Source: Deinococcus sp. Leaf326
GTDB taxonomy: Bacteria > Deinococcota > Deinococci > Deinococcales > Deinococcaceae
Assembly: GCF_001424185.1 (NCBI RefSeq)
Contig: NZ_LMOM01000038.1
Span: forward strand, 1-12,630
Direction of reading: 5' to 3'
Length of the DNA: 12,630 nucleotides
Below are positions 6,834 through 12,630 of this stretch, one piece after another. How positions within the stretch are numbered: position 1 is the stretch's first letter; the number at the start of each line of letters is the position of its first letter. The notes beneath the pieces were generated by a model. That model did not search any database and was not told the DNA's origin. It was given only the letters and a program-made list of their open reading frames with translations. The position numbers and the translations under genes are program-made.

Positions 6834-6851
6834 ATAGATTCTAAAATCTAT
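6834..6851 (+). other. AT-rich inverted repeat after the immunity candidate
   Basis: ATAGATT (6834-6840) and AATCTAT (6845-6851) pair over a 4-base loop, 15 bases after the stop codon. The stem is all A/T except one G-C pair and has no T-tract, so it may or may not stop transcription. Confidence 0.3.
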
Positions 6852-6947
6852 GTAAAACCATCATTTAAACTTAGATGTAAATCCCCAAACAGGGCAATTC
6901 CAGTTGTTCCACACTGCGCAAGAAGTTCAAGATGATCCCTCTGGCTG

Positions 6948-7577
6948 TCAGCGAATCGGGGGCGTGATTAGTGGCTCGTGTGTCTCGTTGTCTCCTTCTG
7001 CATGCTGAGCGGACACCTCGCCGGACAGTTGCCCCGCCATGGTCTCCTGATCATGCTCCTTGAGCTTGAGGCGGCTGAGCTTGCCCCGCAGCACCTCCAT
7101 GGTGTACTCCCCCTCCCCGAAGAGTGAGGCGTCCATGTTCTGTGGCAGTTCGATGACCACCGCGTGCCGCTCGGCGTCGTAGCGCAGCTCTACCTTACCC
7201 CGGGCATGGCGCTCCTTGAGGGCTTCGAGCTTCTTCGGATTGCTGTTCAGGAACCCGCCCCGCCGCTTCCCACTGTCACGCAGGGTGACGACCTGCCCGG
7301 CTCGGGGCAACTCAACGTCGTACTTAGTATCCAGGTACCCCGCAAGGTTGTGCCGTGGGGCAACCTCCCCGTGGGTCAGCAGCACCTTCCCCGGGCTGTA
7401 GCGGGCGATCATGCCCAGTAGGCCGCCTCGGTCGGCATGAGAAGCGCTCGACCCGGGCGTAGGCGGGGACCGGCTCACGGCCTCCCCGGCCGTCCGGGAG
7501 CAGCACGTCCCCACCCTGCTGCAACTCCAGCCGCCGCCGCCCGTGCGACTCGGCGTCCTGCGGATCCAACAGCATTT
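6948..7577 (-). pseudogene. C-terminal remnant of a beta-CASP metallo-beta-lactamase-fold RNA nuclease, frameshifted
   Basis: On the minus strand, about 7441-7575 reads DPQDAESHGRRRLELQQGGD ... VPAYARVERFS. The sequence then continues in another frame from about 7440 as HADRGGLLGMIARYSPGKVL followed by LTHGEVAPRHNLAGYL. Together these give the conserved end of beta-CASP nucleases, where FSAHADR and the LTHGE histidine are metal-site motifs. At the joint a few bases between ERFS and HADR are missing, which breaks the frame. The N-terminal metallo-beta-lactamase domain is absent: recognisable sequence stops near 7575. The tail is intact to a stop at 6948-6950 (RGGFLNSNPKKLEALKERHA, LFGEGEYTMEVLRGKLSRLK). 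Such enzymes process or degrade RNA; this copy cannot be functional. Confidence 0.75.
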
Positions 7578-7769
7578 GACACCTGGGATAACTTGAATTT
7601 CGCTTGCTCACAGGAAGGCCAGGAAGGGGCTTACAGATTGTTTTGAGGGGTAATGACTCCCTTATTTGGTGGTAAAGCTTCGATGGGGTGACTTCCACTC
7701 TCTTATTTGCCATAACGGGCATTTGTACAGGTAAGCGTGGTCTGATGACCATATAGCATCAGTACTTAC
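7578..7769. other. non-coding gap between two pseudogenes, with a nested hairpin
   Basis: No convincing reading frame covers this stretch. At 7730-7770 it holds nested inverted repeats: GGTAAG (7730-7735) with CTTACC (7765-7770) outside, and CTGATG (7742-7747) with CATCAG (7757-7762) inside. These lie directly after the stop of the unknown minus-strand pseudogene. The gap also marks where the beta-CASP gene was cut, so it may carry an old insertion junction, but no insertion-sequence ends are recognised. Confidence 0.4.
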
Positions 7770-8175
7770 CTAACCCGTCGTCGCCTGTTCCAGCTTCTCT
7801 ACTTTGATGCAGGGCAAAATGGTCTCAGCTTCAAACCTCAACAGGCCACTGTTCTGCCATACGCTCGCAGTAAGGGCTTGGAGCTGGCAGTTGAAATCAC
7901 CGAAATCGAGACCGGCGTTTGCAGATCCCGGCGCCCCCAACACGCAGTTGCCCTTGAGTCGGAAACCTTGATGTGGGCCGCAGGGATTTAGCAGCATCAA
8001 GTAACACGCGATCCAAGGTATGCGCACCGTAGACGCCTATGAGGAAGCGCTCCAAAATTAGAGTCTGACCTTGCCGGCTATCGCTGCCAATCAGGAGCAA
8101 CACGGTTTCCAGGCCCGCCAGCGCACTCCTTAGCAGGCCGTGCAGGTCAAGCAAATTCTCGAATGATCTGTCCAA
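7770..8175 (-). pseudogene. unknown protein remnant with one-base frameshift, 5'-truncated
   Basis: From 8175 downward the minus strand reads ENLLDLHGLLRSALAGLETV, then RFLIGVYGAHTLDRVLLDAA and KSLRP. In the next frame it continues HQGFRLKGNCVLGAPGSANA, then GLDFGDFNCQLQALTASVWQ, to a stop at 7770-7772. Removing one base near 7974 (an extra A on the minus strand after CGGCCC) joins the parts into one smooth chain of about 135 residues. The 5' end stops at the large palindrome, with an in-frame TAG just upstream and only a TTG without ribosome site. I do not recognise the family. Confidence 0.55.
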
Positions 8176-8178
8176 CTA

Positions 8179-8234
8179 TTTAATGACAGACTTCAGGCGC
8201 AGATCTAGATCTGCGCCTGAAGTCTGTCATTAAA
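8179..8234. repeat. perfect 56-bp palindrome without spacer
   Basis: Two 28-base arms are exact reverse complements and meet at AGATCT/AGATCT, centred between 8206 and 8207. The left arm begins TTTAATGACAGACTTCAGGC; the right arm ends GAAGTCTGTCATTAAA. The stop codon of the lipoprotein gene (8230-8232) lies inside the right arm. Neither side carries a T-tract, so it is not a standard intrinsic terminator. It could form a cruciform, or be two fused inverted ends of a mobile element. Confidence 0.95.
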
Positions 8235-9039
8235 AGGTAACTTGATCTTTGGTTGGCTCGACGATAATTTGATAGTCTATATAATAATCCCACTTGGATA
8301 CATTGAAAAAGCTACCCTTTTTCTCCATATGCATCTGGTATGTTCTATTGATTTCATCGTTAGTTGAAATATACTCGAACCCCTGATTACCCAGAACGTC
8401 GTCTTTGTCTGCTTTCATGGATGCATCCAAAACTTGGAATCCAGCGTTGAGTGCTCCTTTAAGGAGCTCTGCCCCTTTGATACCAGAGCTACCCAGCGTG
8501 TTTGCTGCTGTGGTTACCGCCTGTTGGAAATTAGGCCCCACAGTTCCCCAATCTTTGGCGGCATCCTCATCGTAGGCTTGTAAGTTACCAATGACATTAG
8601 TGCCCTTTGGTACGACTTCGTTGAAGACAACCATATTCAGGCTGATTCCCTGATCATCGTTGATGTCAACTGGAGGGGACATCATGATGGGGGCCGCCTT
8701 GCTTCGGTTGGATGGCGTGGTTGCTAGTAGTGAGCCAGCAAAATAAAATTCGTCCGCACCCATCACGTCTTCAGTATCTGAAGTATAAACGCTTTTCATA
8801 ATGACACGCACGCGGGCGTTGTACCCATCAGGAATGGTGAGGTAGCTTACAGGAGGTGGGTAGGATCCTCCGCCTCCGCCTCCGCCCCCGTTATCATCAA
8901 TAGGTTGGAGCAGTTGAGTACGCAAAGTAGAGGTGGAAGCTGAAGTTTGTGCACCTACTTCAGGAACGGCTTGTCCACATGATGCGAGTGTCATTACAGC
9001 TGCAGATAGGAATGCACTCTGATATATGAATTTCTTCAC
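8230..9039 (-). CDS. secreted lipoprotein, possible C2-like domain
   Basis: The 269-residue protein has a lipoprotein signal: basic MKKFIYQS, a hydrophobic stretch, then LASC with the lipidated cysteine at 21. A Ser/Thr-rich spacer and a run of eight glycines followed by SYPPP (about 51-63) tether a beta-rich domain. Two acidic clusters, YTSDTEDVMGADEFYF and LQAYDEDAAKDW, resemble calcium-binding loops of C2-type sandwiches; this is my inference, not a firm family match. The start is GTG at 9039, with AGAGGT 7 bases upstream on the minus strand. The gene diverges from the kinase/regulator pair and could be its target or signal input. Its 3' end enters the 56-bp palindrome. Confidence 0.8.
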   Translation of the reverse strand: MKKFIYQSAFLSAAVMTLASCGQAVPEVGAQTSASTSTLRTQLLQPIDDNGGGGGGGGSYPPPVSYLTIPDGYNARVRVIMKSVYTSDTEDVMGADEFYFAGSLLATTPSNRSKAAPIMMSPPVDINDDQGISLNMVVFNEVVPKGTNVIGNLQAYDEDAAKDWGTVGPNFQQAVTTAANTLGSSGIKGAELLKGALNAGFQVLDASMKADKDDVLGNQGFEYISTNDEINRTYQMHMEKKGSFFNVSKWDYYIDYQIIVEPTKDQVTF

Positions 9040-9115
9040 TTGTAATACCTCTTTTGAGAGAAAAGAACGTGGCTGACGATTCGGCGTGCTCCCGATAACC
9101 CCCTAGGCCAACTTT

Positions 9116-9145
9116 TTGTTGTCTTGAACTGGTAGGAAATATAGG
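9116..9145 (+). promoter_or_regulatory. possible promoter of the two-component operon
   Basis: TTGTTG (9116-9121) and TATAGG (9140-9145) are 18 bases apart. A transcript from here would begin near 9152 and place the hairpin at 9164-9206 in the 5' leader of the kinase message. The match to consensus is modest. Confidence 0.3.
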
Positions 9146-9163
9146 AAAAAGGTTAGAAAATCG

Positions 9164-9210
9164 CAGGTGCCGAAAGTCAAGTTGAGGACGTGACTTTCGG
9201 CACCTGTTTT
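9164..9210 (+). terminator. strong hairpin with T-tract in the leader of the kinase gene (attenuator-like)
   Basis: CAGGTGCCGAAAGTCA (9164-9179) pairs perfectly with TGACTTTCGGCACCTG (9191-9206) around an 11-base loop, then TTTT. No gene ends upstream on the plus strand, because the lipoprotein gene diverges. So this structure lies in the kinase leader rather than after a gene. On the minus strand it is followed by CGATTTTC, so it might act in both directions. Confidence 0.65.
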
Positions 9211-9240
9211 GGGGGGTTTGATCCGCTACTCTATCGGGAC

Positions 9241-10407
9241 GTGCGCACACATACGGGGACCCTATTGCGCTGGGGAGGGTTATTCTGTTGGTTAACCGAG
9301 TTCCTGTACATCAGTCTTGATGTGACGGATCGGCAACAGGCGCTCCGTCATCTCACACCACTTCAATTCAGTCTATGGATCTCTCTATATCTGCTTTTTG
9401 GCGGCGCCTACTGGTGGGTGACGAGGGGGACGGCTTCCTGGATAGCTACAGGGGGTGCGCCACTTCGGCAAAAACGGTTATGGGGCTGTGGTGTAATGAC
9501 CGTGAGCGCTTTGGGAATCAACGCCGTATTTTCCTCCAGTGCTGACCTGGGCGTCTTGCTAATCCTTATTGCGGCACTTCTTCCTGGTCTATTACCTTGG
9601 CGCTCAACCTTGGTCTGGATTGTTCTTCAAAGCGCAGGTCTAGCTATAGTTCTGCAGTTTCAGATGCTGCTGGGAAGTGCTCTCTATGCGGGCGTCTTCA
9701 TGGGTGGAGTCCAGATGTTAACAGCCTTGCTCATCCAGATGCTTGGGAATGAGCGTCGGGCTCGCAAGGCTCTAGCCGAGCTGAATGTCAATTTTCGATT
9801 TACCCACGCAATGTTGGAACAGGCCACCCGTGAGGCAGAACGCAGCCGTATTTCGCGGGAGCTTCATGACTCACTAGGACATCACCTGACGGTGCTGAGT
9901 ATGGAACTGGAGCTGGCTTCCCACCTCTCTGGTCCAACGGTACAAGTCTCTATTGAGCGGGCACGAGTCCTCAACCGACTTCTCCTTGCCGATGTTCGGG
10001 AAAGTGTCAATGACTTGCGAGGTGAAGCTGAGGATTGGACAACTCTGATCCGGGAGGTCACACGCGGCATTCCTGGTCTTCAGGTGCATTTGGATATTCC
10101 CCCAAGCTGTATAACACCTCCGCCTTGCCAAGCTGCGACCCTCTTCCGATTGACTCAAGAGGCTGTGACCAACACTATTAAGCATGCCCAAGCCAGAAAC
10201 CTTTGGCTCTCTGTGCGCTGTGATGGTTTTGAACTGGTCATTCAGATTGTAGATGACGGACATGTGCAGTGGCCACTCACTCCAGGTAACGGACTGGCCG
10301 GAATGCAGGAGCGAATGGAGGTATTGAACGGCTCTCTGATGTTGATGCCTGCACCTCAAGGAGGCCTGCAAGTGGAAGCCCATTTCCCATTAACGGGGAT
10401 GTCATGA
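9241..10407 (+). CDS. six-helix membrane sensor histidine kinase (HisKA_3, NarL-pair type)
   Basis: Six hydrophobic segments occupy the N-terminal half, with little extracytoplasmic sequence, as in intramembrane-sensing kinases such as DesK or LiaS. The dimerisation/phosphoacceptor box is EAERSRISRELHDSLGHHLT (His codon 9865-9867). The ATPase domain has QEAVTNTIKHA (Asn codon 10171-10173), VDDG, and the glycine-rich GNGLAGMQERM (from 10285). These are hallmarks of HisKA_3 kinases that pair with NarL/FixJ regulators. The start is uncertain: the frame is open from 9190 but that GTG sits in the hairpin. GTG 9241 has no proper ribosome site, while TTG 9265 has GGGGA 5 bases before it. The gene overlaps the regulator by ATGA, so both are cotranslated. 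The signal sensed is unknown. Confidence 0.9.
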   Translation: MRTHTGTLLRWGGLFCWLTEFLYISLDVTDRQQALRHLTPLQFSLWISLYLLFGGAYWWVTRGTASWIATGGAPLRQKRLWGCGVMTVSALGINAVFSSSADLGVLLILIAALLPGLLPWRSTLVWIVLQSAGLAIVLQFQMLLGSALYAGVFMGGVQMLTALLIQMLGNERRARKALAELNVNFRFTHAMLEQATREAERSRISRELHDSLGHHLTVLSMELELASHLSGPTVQVSIERARVLNRLLLADVRESVNDLRGEAEDWTTLIREVTRGIPGLQVHLDIPPSCITPPPCQAATLFRLTQEAVTNTIKHAQARNLWLSVRCDGFELVIQIVDDGHVQWPLTPGNGLAGMQERMEVLNGSLMLMPAPQGGLQVEAHFPLTGMS

Positions 10408-11045
10408 TTCGAGTATGTTTAGTAGATGATCAGACTCTCGTACGTTTGGGGCTGCGTCGATTGCTGGAACTCGCCCCTGACATAGAAGTTGTGGCAGAGG
10501 CCGGAGACGGGGAAGAGGCTGTCGTCGTCGTCTGTAGTAGCTCTCCAGACGTTCTCTTGCTGGATGTCCGCATGCCACGGCTCGATGGCTTAGGTGTTTT
10601 AGAGACTCTCAACCTCAAGGGTAGACTACCACCAACACTAATGCTGACCACGTTTAATGACGATGAAGCGTTACTGCGTAGTCGGAAAGCTGGCGCCCGA
10701 GGCTTTCTCCTGAAAGACGCCTCGCTCGATACCTTACTCGAGAGTATCCGGACTGTGGCCAGAGGTGAAACCTTTTCGAGACCTGTGCTCAGTGAGCATG
10801 TAGTGGCCCATCTCCGGCAATCGCGGGACACTCTACTTGAGGCAGATCTGTCTCCAGAGTTATCACCAAGGGAATTAGAGTTGTTGCGATTGATGGCCGG
10901 TGGTTACTCTAATCGAGAATTAGCCGAGTTGGTTGATCTAAAGGAAGGAACAGTTAAGAATCTAGTTTCCAGCATTCTGTTTAAGCTTCAAGCTCGCGAT
11001 CGAACCCGCGCTGTTCTTCGCGCTCTTGAGTTGGGAATACTATGA
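10404..11045 (+). CDS. NarL/FixJ-family response regulator
   Basis: The receiver domain (1-120) shows the acidic pair Asp8-Asp9, phosphoacceptor Asp54 (LLLDVRMP), Thr82/Thr83 (LMLTTFND) and Lys104 (FLLKDA). The C-terminal LuxR-type helix-turn-helix spans about 150-200: LSPRELELLRLMAGGYSNRE, then LAELVDLKEGTVKNLVSSIL. It is 213 residues, normal for the family. All residues needed for phosphorylation are present. It is the cognate partner of the overlapping kinase. The divergent lipoprotein gene and the operon itself are likely targets by position, though no binding site was identified. Within the operon DNA is less GC-rich than in the plasmid-type genes. Confidence 0.95.
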   Translation: MIRVCLVDDQTLVRLGLRRLLELAPDIEVVAEAGDGEEAVVVVCSSSPDVLLLDVRMPRLDGLGVLETLNLKGRLPPTLMLTTFNDDEALLRSRKAGARGFLLKDASLDTLLESIRTVARGETFSRPVLSEHVVAHLRQSRDTLLEADLSPELSPRELELLRLMAGGYSNRELAELVDLKEGTVKNLVSSILFKLQARDRTRAVLRALELGIL

Positions 11046-11185
11046 GGGATTGAATTGTAATGATTTATATTGGGTTTAAATGCTGTGGCTCTATGGGAGG
11101 TTGAAACTTTGCTAACAGAGGTGAGTATTTTCTAACTGATACATATCTGAGGGCATCTTTGTCTGATCAAGCCTTATCAGGGATC

Positions 11186-12226
11186 TCATCCAAGAACTCC
11201 CAATGCCTCCGTCCGGGCCCAGCGGGCTTGATCCCGCCCCGCCCCCTTAGCGGCATAGAGTCGTTGATCAGCCAGCGCAATCAGCTCATGAACTGTGGAG
11301 GCTTCCGTTAGCATGGCCCCTCCAGCACTCAGGGTCAGATCGACGTCTTCAATTCGTGTCTGACGCACCTGGGTTAATACGGCCTCCACCACTGCCTGGG
11401 CTTGGGAGAATGACACGCCGTACAGCACTGCCAGGAACTCTTCACCTCCCCAGCGGCAGAGCATCGTGCCGGCGGGGAACTGCTGGCTCAACAGGGTCGC
11501 CACCTGTGTCAGGGTGTCATCCCCCCGAGCGTGACCAAAGGTATCGTTGATGCGTTTGAAGTGGTCGATATCCAGAAGAACCACCGCGACGTTCTGCCGC
11601 ACCGGCTGATGGGCAAGCATCCCCTCAAGTTGATCCAGAGGGACGCGGCGGTTGTACAGTCCTGTGAGTGGATCGCGAATCGCCAGGTCCTGGAACCGCG
11701 CCCGATCGTTCTGCGTCTGAATGAGGTGATGGGTATAGCGGCTCATATACCCAATGAGCAACATCAACATGATCCCGACGACCAACGAGGGGGGATCGGC
11801 ATAGGGGAGCCACAGGCCGGCGCCCAGGGCAGGGAGATATGCGGCGAGCACCCAGTACAGTGCAGATCGAAAGGGAAACCAAGTGAAGGCAAGGATCGCC
11901 ACGAAGCCGCAACTGGACAGCATGCTTCCAGGAATGTTCTGGTGCGACAGCGTCAGGACGGGAACACTGACCCAGACCAATGCGGTGATCAACCCCAGGA
12001 CCAGAGGGTAGAGCAGCGTGAGCCTCAGCCCCTGCCAGGCGAGGACTGAAAGCAGCAGTTGCAACACGGCCGTGCCCAGGGCCAATCGCCCCCGGATCGT
12101 CTCACCAATAGGAAAGGCGGCGAAGGCAAAAATGCCGTAACACACGGCAAAAGCGAAGGTGATTAAAGCGGCATTCCGCTGTTCCCAGGACAGGGGCAGC
12201 TTGACACTTCGGGGAAACGAACCCAT
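11186..12226 (-). CDS. membrane diguanylate cyclase (GGDEF domain)
   Basis: About six transmembrane segments (N-terminal 175 residues) precede a GGDEF domain starting at IRDPLTGLYNRR. The domain has LLDIDHFKRINDTFGHARGD (metal and substrate residues) and the active-site motif GGEEF in CRWGGEEFLAVL, then LSAGGAML and ADQRLYAAKGAGRDQ. It makes cyclic di-GMP from two GTP. No RxxD inhibitory site lies before GGEEF, so product inhibition is not expected. The ATG at 12226 is preferred; a TTG at 12235 adds three residues. Neither has a ribosome site, so the message may be leaderless. It converges on the response regulator but looks like a separate unit. The N-terminal region matches no sensor domain that I can name. 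Confidence 0.93.
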   Translation of the reverse strand: MGSFPRSVKLPLSWEQRNAALITFAFAVCYGIFAFAAFPIGETIRGRLALGTAVLQLLLSVLAWQGLRLTLLYPLVLGLITALVWVSVPVLTLSHQNIPGSMLSSCGFVAILAFTWFPFRSALYWVLAAYLPALGAGLWLPYADPPSLVVGIMLMLLIGYMSRYTHHLIQTQNDRARFQDLAIRDPLTGLYNRRVPLDQLEGMLAHQPVRQNVAVVLLDIDHFKRINDTFGHARGDDTLTQVATLLSQQFPAGTMLCRWGGEEFLAVLYGVSFSQAQAVVEAVLTQVRQTRIEDVDLTLSAGGAMLTEASTVHELIALADQRLYAAKGAGRDQARWARTEALGVLG

Positions 12227-12403
12227 CTGATTCAAAGTTAAACCAAATGGACCATCGGTCTCTGAAGCGAGCCCTCACGCTTGCGTGTCCTCACTCGATG
12301 TGGTGGATGGCTGCGCGCGAACCCGTACCCATCAACCAGAAGGTTCGCCCAGATAAGGGTGATGGTCGAAGGGACCTATGCCGCGTCGAGTCAGAGGTGC
12401 CCA

Positions 12404-12630
12404 CTAGAAATCTTCGACCTCTGCGGCGACGTCGTTGCGTCTCACGGCGACGTAGCGGCGGGTGGTGTCGACCGACGCATGACCGAGGAAGAGACTGACT
12501 CGGGTGAAGTCGCCCGTCGCTTCGTAGAGCATCGTGCCCGATGTTTTGCGCGCGGCGTGGAAGCCCCGGAAGCGACCAGGGAGACCCGCACGCTCGAAGG
12601 CGCGGCGCAGTTGGCGGGCGGCCGTGTTGT
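12404..12630 (-). CDS. tyrosine recombinase/integrase, C-terminal part (runs off the window)
   Basis: The last 74 residues are visible on the minus strand. They hold the phage-integrase catalytic signature: [18 protein letters not shown] (the H-x-x-R box), [18 protein letters not shown] (the second conserved His, and the nucleophilic Tyr in RRYV), ending AAEVEDF and TAG at 12404-12406. These enzymes cut and rejoin DNA through a 3'-phosphotyrosine link, integrating phages, islands or plasmids, or resolving dimers. The 5' portion lies beyond the edge, so full length and class (Xer-like or phage-like) cannot be told. It supports a mobile or plasmid origin of the region. No attachment site was seen in the 177 bases between it and the cyclase gene. 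Confidence 0.88.
   Translation of the reverse strand, partial: NTAARQLRRAFERAGLPGRFRGFHAARKTSGTMLYEATGDFTRVSLFLGHASVDTTRRYVAVRRNDVAAEVEDF

Noticed and set aside
7576..7604. TTGACA at 7576-7581 as a promoter -35 box
   Set aside because: No -10 box is found at a proper distance, and there is no gene downstream on the plus strand.
8179..8234. Reading the palindrome as an ordinary Rho-independent terminator of the lipoprotein gene
   Set aside because: There is no T-tract after either arm and no loop bases; the exit side is A-rich on both strands.
11531..12049. 172-residue plus-strand open frame
   Set aside because: It is the antisense shadow of the diguanylate cyclase, whose GGEEF and membrane segments are clear.
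12247..12498. 83-residue plus-strand open frame near the right edge
   Set aside because: It is Arg-rich, has no motif, and overlaps the antisense strand of the recombinase tail with its catalytic boxes.
1..12630. CRISPR array, tRNA or rRNA genes, or complete insertion sequence
   Set aside because: No spaced direct-repeat array, cloverleaf, rRNA-like sequence or transposase was seen on either strand.

Overview
The window looks like an accessory (plasmid or genomic-island) segment of a GC-rich bacterium, most plausibly a Deinococcus or close relative. The pointers are indirect: overall base composition, frequent GTG/TTG starts, a lipoprotein with an LASCGQ-type lipobox, a small ParA with a small overlapping partner gene, and the general look of the proteins. 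No rRNA, tRNA or CRISPR array was seen.

Left part (1-2319): the end of an unidentified gene, then a short type I restriction specificity subunit (HsdS) with one target-recognition domain, whose AT-rich centre contrasts with its GC-rich ends, closed by a hairpin terminator. Converging on it is a 78-residue protein made of two copies of one motif. Divergent from that lies an RNase H-fold protein with poorly defined ends.

Centre (2329-4682): a plus-strand run of parA-like ATPase, overlapping small DNA-binding-partner candidate, HNH nuclease, and a NERD-domain nuclease with two C-terminal zinc ribbons. The first two look like a plasmid partition pair; the two nucleases suit a mobile or defence-type cassette.

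Toxin module (4804-6818): a 551-residue modular protein with a Pro/Ala-rich N-terminus, a Gly/Ala-rich middle and a C-terminal HEGLH metallopeptidase-like domain is followed within 8 bases by a small AT-rich gene. This is the architecture of a polymorphic toxin with its immunity protein. Neither is recognised as a named family, and this is the best candidate for an undescribed system here.

Decayed stretch (6948-8178): two minus-strand pseudogenes, one the C-terminal part of a beta-CASP metallo-beta-lactamase nuclease with a frameshift, the other an unknown protein with a one-base frameshift. A perfect 56-bp palindrome without spacer separates this debris from the next block.

Signalling block (8230-12226): a minus-strand lipoprotein gene diverges from a six-helix membrane histidine kinase and an overlapping NarL-type response regulator. 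A 16-bp-stem hairpin sits in the kinase leader. A minus-strand membrane diguanylate cyclase follows. The window ends inside the 3' part of a minus-strand tyrosine recombinase, which again points to mobile DNA.
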